20,772 nt of DNA from CAG-273 sp963560005 (GCA_963560005.1 CAUWNG010000033.1:1-20772), one strand, 5' to 3'. Positions 1 through 7,951 are shown, counted from the first letter of the stretch. Program-made: numbers and translations. The notes: a model not told the origin generated them from the sequence alone.

Positions 1-52
1 TGTGCCGAAGATATTTGCGGGTTACCCTGCTGAGAAAATAGGTCGTCGCCAG
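1..52 (+). rRNA. rrf: 5S ribosomal RNA, 3' part only
   Basis: The first 52 bases match the 3' half of a bacterial 5S rRNA: a GTGCCGAAG block, a helix-IV hairpin (GCGGG/CCTGC around TTAC), then GAGAAAATAGGTCGTCGCCAG, close to the usual GAGAGTAGGTCGNYGCCAG ending. A run of seven T follows at 53-59 and probably ends the rRNA operon transcript. The 5' part, and presumably the 16S and 23S genes, lie outside the window. The exact mature 3' end is inferred. Confidence 0.85.
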
Positions 53-100
53 TTTTTTTATTAATATATTATAAAATTTAAAAAAGTACAAATTTACAGT

Positions 101-129
101 TTGTATTTTTTTTATTTTTATAGTATAAT
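101..129 (+). promoter_or_regulatory. Sigma-A-like promoter for the 279-aa gene
   Basis: A perfect -10 box TATAAT (124-129) lies 17 bases after TTGTAT (101-106), a weak -35 box. It sits just after the 5S rRNA terminator tract and about 40 bases before the first gene, so that gene probably has its own start site. Confidence 0.5.
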
Positions 130-170
130 TGAAAAAGTTTTAACAAAGGATATAGGTGTAGGGGAAAAAA

Positions 171-1010
171 ATGGAGAATTATAATAGAAAAATAACCGAA
201 GAACAATTAATAAGTATTTTAACTGATATGTATTTAGGAAAAATAATTAGATTTACTGATGAAAAAAATATGCAGATTTCACAAACTGTTAATAAAATGT
301 TGACTAATCAAATAAGAATGCAACCTGAATATAAAGATGAATATAATAAAATGTTTTTTATTATTGAAAATTTTTATAATTTAATGAGTAATCCTGAAGT
401 ACGAAAAAAAATTATTGACACGAAAATGAATAAATCTACTTTTATATCAGTTTATCATAATGATATATTAGGAGGAACAGAAAGAATATATAACATACAT
501 AATTTGTTAAATACAGATTTAATAGGAGAATACAAAGGAAGCGAAAGAAAGAAAATAGATTATATACAAAAAAATAGTGTAGATAATATTTACTTTTATG
601 ATAAAATGGAAATTATTATAAGAGATATTGGAATGTTAAATTATGATCATTGGAATGGACTAAAATCTACAATTAACGAATACGAAATTATTAAAAAAAA
701 CACTAAAGGAGTAAAAAGTTATAAAGTTTTTTCTAATATATTAATATATAAAATGGAAGAAGAGGACTATAAAAATGTTGTTTTAGCTTATCTATTAGGG
801 GAAGAAAATGTTAATGTTAATTCTTTAAAAGGATATATTGGTGAAATAGTTAAAAATAATGAGAACAATTTAGATGAAATTAAACTTGCACATAGTTACT
901 CTTTTAGAATAAAAAATAATTTATATATAGAGTATGATGCTACTGATTTATCAGCTGTTTATGAATTTAATAAGCAAAAAGAAGAACAAAAAATGAATTG
1001 GGAGAGATAA
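171..1010 (+). CDS. Hypothetical protein, 279 aa, no recognised family
   Basis: I do not recognise this protein. It has an AGGGG ribosome site (160-164) six bases before the ATG and a promoter just upstream, so it looks genuinely expressed. The sequence is soluble-looking, rich in Lys, Asn, Ile and Tyr, with no signal peptide, membrane segment or cysteine cluster. The N-terminal half looks helical. The C-terminal third has alternating hydrophobic stretches (for example around RIKNNLYIEYDATDLSAVYEF) that could be a small beta structure. It lies directly after an rRNA operon and ends just before a flavin-reductase-like gene, whose ribosome site (1000-1006) falls in its last codons, so the two are probably translated from one message. 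The position gives no clear function, and base composition resembles the neighbours. Confidence 0.75.
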   Translation: MENYNRKITEEQLISILTDMYLGKIIRFTDEKNMQISQTVNKMLTNQIRMQPEYKDEYNKMFFIIENFYNLMSNPEVRKKIIDTKMNKSTFISVYHNDILGGTERIYNIHNLLNTDLIGEYKGSERKKIDYIQKNSVDNIYFYDKMEIIIRDIGMLNYDHWNGLKSTINEYEIIKKNTKGVKSYKVFSNILIYKMEEEDYKNVVLAYLLGEENVNVNSLKGYIGEIVKNNENNLDEIKLAHSYSFRIKNNLYIEYDATDLSAVYEFNKQKEEQKMNWER

Positions 1011-1015
1011 TTATT

Positions 1016-1588
1016 ATGGGTAGAGAAATTTGGAAATCTGGTACTTTTATTTATCCATTACCAGTTGTAATGGTAAGTTGTGGTAATATGGAAAATAGTA
1101 ATATTATAACAGTTGCATGGACTGGAATTGTTAATACAAATCCAGCAATGTGTTATATTTCTGTAAGACCAGAAAGACATTCATTTAATATAATAAAAGA
1201 AACAGGAGAATTTGTTATAAATTTAACAAATAAGGACTTAGTATATGCAACAGACTGGTGCGGAGTTAAAACAGGAGCAAAGGTAGATAAATTTAAAGAA
1301 ATGAAACTTACTAAAGAAAAAGCTAAATTTGTTAAAGCACCTATAATTAAAGAAAGTCCTGTAGCTTTGGAATGTAAAGTGAAAGAAATAAAGGAATTGG
1401 GAAGCCATTGTATGTTTTTGGCAGAAATTTTATCTATTGATGCAGATAAGAAGTATATTGATGAGAATGGTGCTTTTGATATAACAAAATGCGATTTAAT
1501 AACGTATGCAAATGGTAAATATTTTGCTTTAAATAAACAAGTAGGAAAATTTGGATATTCAGTGGCAAAAAAGAAAAAGAAAAAATAG
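1016..1588 (+). CDS. Flavin reductase-like (DIM6/NTAB) FMN-binding protein
   Basis: The 190-aa protein resembles the flavin reductase-like split-barrel family, which binds FMN and reduces flavin with NAD(P)H or acts as a small flavoprotein. Visible family hallmarks are the N-terminal YPLPVVMVSCG stretch, the TVAWTGIVNTNPAMCYISVRP strand-turn and the HSFNIIKETGEFVINL helix-strand, all typical of this fold. The ATG at 1016 is preferred because GGGAGAG (1000-1006) lies nine bases upstream. A TTG at 998 would overlap that ribosome site and the preceding gene. The C-terminus is an odd run of six lysines, possibly just a decayed AT-rich end. It is probably cytosolic and co-transcribed with the upstream unknown gene, and it ends immediately before a hairpin terminator. 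The real substrate cannot be read from the sequence. Confidence 0.85.
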   Translation: MGREIWKSGTFIYPLPVVMVSCGNMENSNIITVAWTGIVNTNPAMCYISVRPERHSFNIIKETGEFVINLTNKDLVYATDWCGVKTGAKVDKFKEMKLTKEKAKFVKAPIIKESPVALECKVKEIKELGSHCMFLAEILSIDADKKYIDENGAFDITKCDLITYANGKYFALNKQVGKFGYSVAKKKKKK

Positions 1589-1592
1589 TGCG

Positions 1593-1619
1593 AAAGTATT
1601 GCAATTGCAATACTTTTTT
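1593..1619 (+). terminator. Rho-independent terminator after the flavoprotein gene
   Basis: A 24-base perfect palindrome, AAAGTATTGCAA followed by its complement TTGCAATACTTT (1593-1616), continues into a T run ending at 1619. It starts four bases after the stop codon. Its right half overlaps the next promoter. Confidence 0.8.
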
Positions 1620-1627
1620 GATATAAT
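1599..1627 (+). promoter_or_regulatory. rpsB promoter embedded in the preceding terminator
   Basis: A perfect TATAAT (1622-1627) lies 17 bases after TTGCAA (1599-1604, four of six matches to TTGACA). The -35 box lies inside the terminator stem and the spacer spans its U tract. Transcription would start near 1634, leaving a leader of about 110 bases before rpsB. Confidence 0.6.
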
Positions 1628-1669
1628 ATTAATGTTAAAATACGCACATATAGTTAATTTAAAAAGAGT

Positions 1670-1695
1670 GCTTGTTTAGTAAAGCAAGTTTTTTT
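1670..1695 (+). terminator. Candidate attenuator in the rpsB leader
   Basis: CTTGTTT (1671-1677) pairs with AAGCAAG (1682-1688) around the tetraloop AGTA, with one G-U wobble at each of two positions, and is followed by seven T (1689-1695). It lies between the rpsB promoter and the rpsB ribosome site, so full termination would abolish rpsB expression. This fits a leader attenuator, but no competing antiterminator is obvious to me. Confidence 0.5.
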
Positions 1696-1744
1696 AAATG
1701 TTTGAAGCTATATGGAGGTAAAACTAAAAGGAGGAGAAAGAATT

Positions 1745-2533
1745 ATGGCAGTAGTTGCAATGAAACAATTACTAGAAGCAGGTGTTCATTTTGGACATCA
1801 AACAAGAAGATGGGAACCAAGAATGGCTGAATATATATTCCAAGCTAGAAATGGTATCCATATTATCGACTTACAAAAAACATCTAAGAAATTAGATGAA
1901 GCTTATGCTTTTTTAAGAGAACAAGCAGAAGCAGGAAAGACAGTTTTATTTGTAGGAACTAAAAAACAAGCACAAGAATGTGTAAAAGAAGCAGCAGAAA
2001 AAACAGGAATGTACTTTGTAAATCAAAGATGGTTAGGAGGTACATTAACAAACTTTGGAACAATTAGAAAAAGAATTGAAAGATTAAATAAATTAGAAGA
2101 AATGGAAAATGATGGTACATTTGAAGTGTTACCTAAAAAAGAAGTTATTCTTCTAAAAAAGGAAATGGAAAAACTAGAAAAAAATCTTGGTGGAATAAAA
2201 GATATGAATCAATTACCAGGAGTTATGTTTATAGTTGATCCTAAAAAAGAAAGAATAGCAATTTTAGAAGCTAGAAAATTAGGTATTCCAGTTATTGGAT
2301 TAATAGATACAAACTGTAATCCAGAAGATGTAGATTATCCAATACCAGGTAATGATGATGCTATAAGAGCAGTTAAATTAATAACAGATGTTATGGCAAA
2401 TGCTATTATAGAAGGCAGACAAGGTGAATCTATGGATATGAGCGAACAACAAGATTTTGTTGAAACAGAAAATAATGAAGCAACAAGTATGGAAGAAATT
2501 GCTCAGAATGAAAAAATAGTTTCAGAAGAATAA
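1745..2533 (+). CDS. rpsB: 30S ribosomal protein S2
   Basis: This is a 262-aa ribosomal protein S2, part of the small-subunit head near S1 and S21 sites and needed for translation initiation. The N-terminus (KQLLEAGVHFGHQTRRW), the GRNGIHIIDLQKT-like segment, FVGTKKQAQ, RWLGGTLTNF and the DTNCNPEDVDYPIPGNDDA block are diagnostic S2 motifs in their usual order. Start at 1745 is chosen because AGGAGG (1729-1734) lies ten bases upstream and the protein then begins MAVVAMKQLLEAG as in other S2 proteins. An in-frame ATG at 1712 precedes the ribosome site and is unlikely. The last 35 or so residues form an acidic Glu- and Asn-rich tail, a common variable feature. It forms the classic pair with tsf, with a terminator-like hairpin between them. 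Confidence 0.98.
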   Translation: MAVVAMKQLLEAGVHFGHQTRRWEPRMAEYIFQARNGIHIIDLQKTSKKLDEAYAFLREQAEAGKTVLFVGTKKQAQECVKEAAEKTGMYFVNQRWLGGTLTNFGTIRKRIERLNKLEEMENDGTFEVLPKKEVILLKKEMEKLEKNLGGIKDMNQLPGVMFIVDPKKERIAILEARKLGIPVIGLIDTNCNPEDVDYPIPGNDDAIRAVKLITDVMANAIIEGRQGESMDMSEQQDFVETENNEATSMEEIAQNEKIVSEE

Positions 2534-2551
2534 AAAATATTTGATAATATT

Positions 2552-2586
2552 AAAGAGGAGAGCTATTATCTGCTCTACTCTTTTTT
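2552..2586 (+). terminator. Intergenic terminator/attenuator between rpsB and tsf
   Basis: AAAGAG-G-AGAGC (2552-2563) pairs with GCTCT-A-CTCTTT around an eight-base loop, with one G-A mismatch, and runs into six T ending at 2586. No separate tsf promoter is evident, so it probably lets part of the transcription through and sets the S2 to EF-Ts ratio. Confidence 0.7.
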
Positions 2587-2606
2587 AAATAAAGGAGGAT
2601 TTTTAT

Positions 2607-3488
2607 ATGATAACAGCAAGCCAAGTTAAAGAATTAAGAGAAAAAACAGGCGCAGGAATGATGGATTGTAAAAAAGTATTAGCAGAAACAAATGGAGATG
2701 AAGAAAAAGCAATTGAATTATTACGTGAAAGAGGAATAGCTAAAGCAGCAAAGAAATCAGATAGAATTGCAGCTGAAGGATTGGTTTCAACTTATGTAAG
2801 TGATAATAATAAAGTTGGAGTAGTAGTAGAAGTTAATGCGGAAACAGATTTTGTAGCTAAAAATGAAGAATTTAGAGTTTTTGTAGCTGATATAGCAGAG
2901 CAAATTGCAAAGGAAAATCCTGCTAATGTAGAAGAATTATTAAACCAAAAATCTATAAAAGATAATACTAAAACAGTAGGTGAAGTATTAACAAACAAAA
3001 TTGCTACAATAGGCGAAAATATGTCTATTAGAAGATTCGAAAGATTTGAAGCAAATGGACTAATAGAAAGTTATATACATGGAGATGGAAAAATAGGAGT
3101 TTTAGTAGAATTAGAAGGTGGAGATTCAAATTTAGCAAAAGATATATGTATGCAAATAGCAGCAGCTAAACCAGAATATTTAGATAGAGAATCTGTTCCT
3201 GCTGAAAGAGTAGAAAAAGAGATGGAGATATTAAAAGCTCAAGCTATGAACGAAGGAAAACCAGCAGAAATTGCTGAAAAAATGGTTCAAGGAAGAATTG
3301 GAAAATTCTATTCAGAAATATGTTTAGTAGAACAAGACTTTGTAAAAGATCCAGATATTAAAGTAGGAAAATTAGTAGAATCAAAAGGAGCAAAAGTATT
3401 AAGATTTGCAAGATTTGAAAAAGGAGAAGGATTACAAAAAAGAGAAGATAATTTTGCGGAAGAAGTAGCAAAACAAATAAATGGTTAA
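2607..3488 (+). CDS. tsf: Elongation factor Ts
   Basis: EF-Ts is the cytosolic guanine-nucleotide exchange factor that releases GDP from EF-Tu. The 293-aa protein has the full architecture: an N-terminal UBA-like domain (residues 1-50, VKELREKTGAGMMDCKKVL), the canonical TDFVAKN exchange motif (residues 80-86) whose Asp and Phe insert into EF-Tu, and two core subdomains ending with the KVGKLVESKGAKVLRFARFEKGEG stretch. Length is usual for the family. AAAGGAGG (2591-2598) lies eight bases before the ATG. It follows rpsB after 73 bases containing a terminator hairpin and is closed by a strong terminator overlapping the end of the gene. The usual downstream pyrH and frr genes are not present here. 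Confidence 0.98.
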   Translation: MITASQVKELREKTGAGMMDCKKVLAETNGDEEKAIELLRERGIAKAAKKSDRIAAEGLVSTYVSDNNKVGVVVEVNAETDFVAKNEEFRVFVADIAEQIAKENPANVEELLNQKSIKDNTKTVGEVLTNKIATIGENMSIRRFERFEANGLIESYIHGDGKIGVLVELEGGDSNLAKDICMQIAAAKPEYLDRESVPAERVEKEMEILKAQAMNEGKPAEIAEKMVQGRIGKFYSEICLVEQDFVKDPDIKVGKLVESKGAKVLRFARFEKGEGLQKREDNFAEEVAKQING

Positions 3489-3517
3489 AAATTAGAGCTT
3501 ATAGCTCTAATTTTTTT
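3489..3517 (+). terminator. Rho-independent terminator after tsf
   Basis: An 11-bp perfect stem, AAATTAGAGCT (3489-3499) with AGCTCTAATTT (3503-3513), encloses the loop TAT and is followed by Ts to 3517. It begins directly after the tsf stop codon. Confidence 0.9.
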
Positions 3518-3524
3518 AAAGCTA

Positions 3525-3554
3525 TTGTTTTTAACATATATTATTTGGTATAAT
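3525..3554 (+). promoter_or_regulatory. Extended -10 promoter of the membrane protein/RluD/RluB operon
   Basis: TATAAT (3549-3554) is preceded by TGG, giving the TGN extended -10 element, with a weak TTGTTT (3525-3530) 18 bases further upstream. It lies between the tsf terminator and the start of the membrane protein gene. Confidence 0.55.
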
Positions 3555-3589
3555 TGGTATGTGATAAATCTATGGAGGGAATGTTAAAA

Positions 3590-5281
3590 ATGGAAAAAAA
3601 AATAAAAATAAAATTTAATGTACTAGCAATATTTTGTATAGTAATATTTTGTATGGCTATTACACCAATAACTTTTCAAAATGACACATATTATTCTATA
3701 GCAATAGGAAAACATATAGTGGAAACTGGAACGATAGATATGATGGATCCGTTTTCATGGCATGAAGATTTACCATATACATATCCACATTGGGCGTATG
3801 ATGTGGGAACTTATTTAATATATAATTTGGGAGAAAGTATTGGTATTGGAGGATTGGCAGCGTTATATGTAGCTACAATGATTTTAAGTGTAATTTTAGG
3901 AATAATAATATATTATGCATGTTGCAAATTTTCGAAAAATAACTTGATTTCATTTTTTATAACATTAGGAATAGTTTATTTATTGAAAAATTTTATAGCT
4001 GCAAGAGCACAATTAGTAACATATATTTTATTTGCTCTTACAGTATTATTTATAGAAAAGTTTATAGAAACTAGGAAGAAAAGATATATAATTTATTTAA
4101 TTATAATTCCAATTATAATTGCAAATGTACATTGTGCTGTTTGGCCATTTTATTTTGTACTATATCTACCATATATAGTAGAATATCTTTTAGCTGTTAT
4201 TATAGATGCAAATATATATTATAATACAAAATTGTTTTTTATCAAATTAAAACTAAAAAGATTAAGTAAAAAAGAAAACAAACAGGAAAAAATAGAATTA
4301 TTAAAAAATAAAATAGAAGAGTTAGAAATTAGAAAAGAAAATGTTAAAACTTTAGAGGAACAGAGAAGAGCAAATCCTTATAAAGTAGTATTCAAAAAAG
4401 AGTCAGCAGTGAAATGGTTAATACTTATAATGATAATAACCTTATTTACAGGATTTTTAACACCTTTAGGAGAAGTACCTTATACATACTACATAAAAAC
4501 AATGCAAGGGAATACAACACAGAATATAAGTGAACACCAACCTTTGACTTTAATAAATAATACTACAATTCTAATTGTATTTACAATGTTTTTATTAGTA
4601 TTAATATTTACAGATACCAAATTACGATTAAGAGATTTTTTTATGTTAGCAGGTTTAACATTAATGACATTGATGTCAAGGAGGCAGGCATCATTATTTT
4701 CAATATTAGCAGGATTTATTTTTGCTAAATTAATTACAGCTCTTTTTGAAAAATATGATAAAACAGGTACTGAAGTAGTAATGAAATTTATGACAAAATT
4801 GCCTGGAAAAATTTTAACTGTTTTTATTGGAATTTTACTTAGTTTGTATATTTTTGTACCAAAAATAGGTAATCGATTTGTAAATAATTCATCTTATCCA
4901 GTTGATGCTGCTAATTTTATAATAGAAAATTTAGATTTAAATGACATTAAATTATATAATGAATATAACTATGGTAGTTATTTGTTATATAGGGGAATAC
5001 CAGTATTTATAGATTCAAGAGCAGATTTATATGCTCCAGAATTTAATGGAACTAAAAATCAAAAGGGAGAATATGAAGGTAGAAATATTTTTTCTGATTA
5101 TATAAATACATCAAATATAAGTAGATATTATGAAAATACATTTGATAAGTATGATATTACCCATATAATCATTACTAAAAAATCAAAATTAAATATGTTT
5201 TTATCAAGAGATGAAAATTATAAAGAAATATATTCAGATAAAAATTTTATACTATACGAAAGATTAAATGTAAATAATTAA
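3590..5281 (+). CDS. Multi-pass membrane protein, GT-C glycosyltransferase-like
   Basis: This is a 563-aa integral membrane protein with roughly nine to eleven hydrophobic segments. An acidic, aromatic loop after the first segment (NDTYYSIAIGKHIVETG, then DPFSWHED) resembles the first extracytoplasmic loop of GT-C type lipid-linked-sugar transferases. The C-terminal soluble part (about residues 430-563) carries YPVDAANFIIEN, NEYNYGSYLLYRGIPVFIDSRADLY, a motif seen in a widespread uncharacterised family of polytopic proteins. Between membrane segments, around residues 210-270, lies a long Lys/Glu-rich stretch likely to be a cytosolic coiled coil. Start 3590 is preferred because GGAGG (3574-3578) lies 11 bases upstream. 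Earlier in-frame starts overlap or precede that site. RluD follows after 27 bases, so they share a message. The enzymatic role is inferred, and the substrate is unknown. Confidence 0.7.
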   Translation: MEKKIKIKFNVLAIFCIVIFCMAITPITFQNDTYYSIAIGKHIVETGTIDMMDPFSWHEDLPYTYPHWAYDVGTYLIYNLGESIGIGGLAALYVATMILSVILGIIIYYACCKFSKNNLISFFITLGIVYLLKNFIAARAQLVTYILFALTVLFIEKFIETRKKRYIIYLIIIPIIIANVHCAVWPFYFVLYLPYIVEYLLAVIIDANIYYNTKLFFIKLKLKRLSKKENKQEKIELLKNKIEELEIRKENVKTLEEQRRANPYKVVFKKESAVKWLILIMIITLFTGFLTPLGEVPYTYYIKTMQGNTTQNISEHQPLTLINNTTILIVFTMFLLVLIFTDTKLRLRDFFMLAGLTLMTLMSRRQASLFSILAGFIFAKLITALFEKYDKTGTEVVMKFMTKLPGKILTVFIGILLSLYIFVPKIGNRFVNNSSYPVDAANFIIENLDLNDIKLYNEYNYGSYLLYRGIPVFIDSRADLYAPEFNGTKNQKGEYEGRNIFSDYINTSNISRYYENTFDKYDITHIIITKKSKLNMFLSRDENYKEIYSDKNFILYERLNVNN

Positions 5282-5308
5282 TACTATAGAAAGGAATTAA
5301 AACTTAAA

Positions 5309-6232
5309 ATGCAAGAAATTATAGTACAAAATGGAGAAGAAAATATAAGGCTTGATTCATTTGTTTCTAATAAAATAAAAGATTTATCAAGAACAATGAT
5401 AGTAAAATTAATAGAAAGTGGTAATATAAAAATAAATGAAAAATTGCAAAAACCATCTTATAAAACTCAAGTAGGGGATAAAATAAATATAGAGATACCA
5501 GAAGCAAAAGAGGTAAATTTAAAACCACAAAATATACCTATAAATATTATATATGAAGATAATGATATAATAGTTATTAATAAAGAAAAAGGTATAGTTG
5601 TGCATCCGGCAGAAGGTAATTGGGATGGTACATTAGTTAATGCTATTATGGCACATTGTAAGGATAGCTTATCTGGTATAGGTGGAGAGCTAAGACCAGG
5701 AATTGTGCATAGATTAGATAAAGACACATCTGGAATATTAGTAATAGCTAAAAATGATAAAGCACATATTAATTTAAGTGAGCAAATTAAAAGCAGAGAA
5801 ATAAAGAAAAAATATATAGCTTTAGTAAGAGGAATAATACCAGAAAATGAGGCAACAATTAATATGCCAATAGGTAGAAGTACAAAAGACAGAAAAAAAA
5901 TGGAAGTTACCAAAAATGGTAAAGAGGCTATTACACATTTTAAAGTTCTAAAAAGATATGATAAATATACTTTATTAGAAGTAATAATAGAAACTGGAAG
6001 GACACATCAAATACGTGTACATTTAGCAGAAATAGGTTATCCTGTAGTAGGAGATATGGTATATTCTAATGGTAAAAATGAATTTGGAGTAGTAGGACAA
6101 ATGCTACATGCAAAATCATTAGAGTTTAAACATCCAATAACAGGAAAATATATGCATTTAGAAGCAGAATTACCAGAATATTTTAAAAAAATTATAGAAC
6201 AGGAGGAAAATAAAAACAATTGGAAAGTATAA
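5309..6232 (+). CDS. rluD: Pseudouridine synthase, RluD/RluA family
   Basis: The 307-aa enzyme converts specific uridines in rRNA to pseudouridine. An N-terminal S4 RNA-binding domain (about residues 13-60, LDSFVSNKIKDLSRTMIVKLIESG) is followed by the catalytic domain: INKEKGIVVHPAEG, GIVHRLDKDTSGILV with catalytic Asp at residue 137, the KKKYIALVRG strand and the RTHQIRVHLAEIGYPVVGD end motif. This order and the HRLDKDTSG motif define the RluA/RluC/RluD group. RluD (helix 69 of 23S) is the likeliest paralogue, but YlyB-like alternatives cannot be separated by eye. The AAGGA ribosome site (5291-5295) is 13 bases from the ATG, a rather long gap. The gene end overlaps the next pseudouridine synthase by 13 bases. 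Confidence 0.9.
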   Translation: MQEIIVQNGEENIRLDSFVSNKIKDLSRTMIVKLIESGNIKINEKLQKPSYKTQVGDKINIEIPEAKEVNLKPQNIPINIIYEDNDIIVINKEKGIVVHPAEGNWDGTLVNAIMAHCKDSLSGIGGELRPGIVHRLDKDTSGILVIAKNDKAHINLSEQIKSREIKKKYIALVRGIIPENEATINMPIGRSTKDRKKMEVTKNGKEAITHFKVLKRYDKYTLLEVIIETGRTHQIRVHLAEIGYPVVGDMVYSNGKNEFGVVGQMLHAKSLEFKHPITGKYMHLEAELPEYFKKIIEQEENKNNWKV

Positions 6233-6942
6233 GATTACAAAAGTTTTTATCTGATATTGGAATATGTTCAAGAAGAAAAGCAGAAGAACATATTATAGAA
6301 GGAAATGTAAAAGTAAATGGAAAAGTTGTAACAACATTAGGAACAAAAGTTGATCCAGAAAATGATGTTATAGAATTTAAAGGTGAAAAATTAAAACGAA
6401 GTGAAGAAAAGAAGATATATATTTTATTAAATAAACCAATTGGCTATGTAACAACAGTAAAGGATCAATTTAATAGAGATACAGTTTTAGATTTAGTAAA
6501 AATAAAAGAGAGGATATTACCAGTTGGAAGATTGGATATGTACACATCAGGAGCCATAATTTTAACAAATGATGGAGATTTTATTTTTAAAGTAACACAT
6601 CCAAAACACGAAGTCACAAAAACATATAATGTAACATTAAAAGGAATAGTTACAAAAGAAGAAATAGAACAACTTAGTAATGGAGTGAAAATAGATAAAG
6701 GATATGTAACAAGAAAAGCGAATGTACGAATATTAAAAATAGATAAGGAGAAACAAGTATCTAGATTAGAGATTACAATACATGAAGGAAAAAATAGACA
6801 GGTAAGAAAAATGTGTGAAGCAATAGGAAAAAAGGTATTAAGTTTGCATAGAAGTAAAATTGGAAATATTAATGTAAAATCTCTAAAATTAGGAGAATGG
6901 AGATATTTAAAATCTTCAGAAATAGAAAGTTTAATAAAATAG
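6220..6942 (+). CDS. rluB: Pseudouridine synthase, RluB/RsuA family
   Basis: This 240-aa protein is the second, unrelated-subfamily pseudouridine synthase of the operon. The N-terminal S4 domain (IRLQKFLSDIGICSRRKAEEHI) is followed by the RsuA-type core: LNKPIGYVTTVKD, the catalytic block LPVGRLDMYTSGAIILTNDG with Asp106, KTYNVTLKG and EGKNRQVRKMCEAIG. RluB modifies the 23S peptidyl-transferase region (2605 in E. coli numbering), while RsuA acts on 16S. The Firmicute member is usually RluB. It uses a TTG start at 6220: an in-frame stop lies nine bases upstream, AGGAGG (6201-6206) is 13 bases before it, and no ATG is available. The 13-base overlap with the RluD-type gene suggests translational coupling. 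Confidence 0.9.
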   Translation: MESIRLQKFLSDIGICSRRKAEEHIIEGNVKVNGKVVTTLGTKVDPENDVIEFKGEKLKRSEEKKIYILLNKPIGYVTTVKDQFNRDTVLDLVKIKERILPVGRLDMYTSGAIILTNDGDFIFKVTHPKHEVTKTYNVTLKGIVTKEEIEQLSNGVKIDKGYVTRKANVRILKIDKEKQVSRLEITIHEGKNRQVRKMCEAIGKKVLSLHRSKIGNINVKSLKLGEWRYLKSSEIESLIK

Positions 6943-6968
6943 ACAAATATAAAAAAATGTGATAAAAT
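6940..6968 (+). promoter_or_regulatory. Promoter of the replication-relaxation-like gene
   Basis: TAGACA (6940-6945, five of six matches) and TAAAAT (6963-6968) are separated by 17 bases. The -35 box overlaps the stop codon of the RluB-type gene, and there is no terminator between, so read-through is also possible. Confidence 0.5.
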
Positions 6969-7002
6969 TTAATTGTAAAAAATATCTCCAAGGAGGGTTA
7001 TT

Positions 7003-7944
7003 ATGGTAGAGGATAGTGAAATTAAAGCTACAGTATCACCTTTTGCTATTAGAGAAGGTGAAATAAAGGTTTTTGATGGAAAAGATGGATACGTTTCTAT
7101 GAACCAAATTATTAATAGAATAAATATAGGTCATATAAGTGATATTCATTTTAAAATTATGGAATTAGTAAATGAATTTGAGTTTATAACTTCAAGACAA
7201 TTATATCAAATGCTTGAATGGAAAGGAATTGAAGTAGGAAGTCAAGATAAGCTAAATAATAAATTAGAACAATTGGTAAAAACAAAAATTCTAACAAGAT
7301 ATTATTTTAATTCAGAAGAAGGAAAAGGGATATATAGAATATATTCTTTAGAAAAAATGGGTAAATACTTATTAAATTCTAGAGGAATTGAGTGTAAGTG
7401 GCAACCAACTGATAATACTAAACCAGTTGCAATGATTAAAAAGAGATTAGCAGGAAACCAAACAATTATAGCATATTTAAAAAAGGTAAAAGCATTTGAA
7501 TCTTATGTTACAAAGCCAAGCTTTACAGCAAAACAAGCAGGAAAATTGTTTAAAGCAACAGGAGGAAGTGTAAAACTTACTAAAAACAATAAATCTATAG
7601 AGTTTGTATTTGAAGTTATAAGAAGAGAAGATGATTGGGAAAAGAAATTAATAGAAAAAATGAAATTATATAAAGATTTCTATGAAAATTTCCAAGTAGG
7701 AGATTCAGGATATAGCAGTTTACCACAATTAATATTTATTTGTGAAGACGAAAGAAACATGGCAGAAACATTTAAAACAATTATTATAAACAAATTACAA
7801 ATATCAAATATAAAATTATATTTTTCTACAGATTTAAGACAAAATCAAGAAACTTTAGAGCAAACCTTAGTAGAATTTAAATTAGATCCAGAAACACAAA
7901 AATACAAAATGGAAAATATTGAAGTAAAATTATTGGGATTATAA
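7003..7944 (+). CDS. Replication-relaxation-like winged-helix protein
   Basis: The 313-aa protein looks like the replication-relaxation (Replic_Relax) family of plasmid and integrative-element proteins, which have a DNA-binding winged helix followed by an endonuclease-like fold. Here residues 45-130 read as a winged helix (ITSRQLYQMLEWKG, then KLNNKLEQLVKTKILTRYYF and GIYRIYSLEKMGKYLL). The C-terminal half has a strand-helix pattern with IEFVFEVIRREDDWEKKLIEK and PQLIFICEDERN, like the acidic/lysine core of that family, although catalytic activity is uncertain. AGGAGGG (6991-6997) is five bases from the ATG. It converges on the VirD4/TraG-like ATPase, the partner type such proteins have in conjugative modules. 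No relaxase, channel protein or integrase is nearby. The family call is from pattern memory, so treat it as moderate. Confidence 0.6.
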   Translation: MVEDSEIKATVSPFAIREGEIKVFDGKDGYVSMNQIINRINIGHISDIHFKIMELVNEFEFITSRQLYQMLEWKGIEVGSQDKLNNKLEQLVKTKILTRYYFNSEEGKGIYRIYSLEKMGKYLLNSRGIECKWQPTDNTKPVAMIKKRLAGNQTIIAYLKKVKAFESYVTKPSFTAKQAGKLFKATGGSVKLTKNNKSIEFVFEVIRREDDWEKKLIEKMKLYKDFYENFQVGDSGYSSLPQLIFICEDERNMAETFKTIIINKLQISNIKLYFSTDLRQNQETLEQTLVEFKLDPETQKYKMENIEVKLLGL

Positions 7945-7951
7945 AAAAAGA

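Noticed and set aside
1153..1647. Minus-strand open frame opposite the flavin reductase gene
   Set aside because: It overlaps a recognisable protein on the other strand and gives an unrecognisable hydrophobic sequence; it is a shadow frame.
5467..5913. Minus-strand open frame opposite the RluD-type gene
   Set aside because: It is a shadow of the pseudouridine synthase catalytic domain with no ribosome site.
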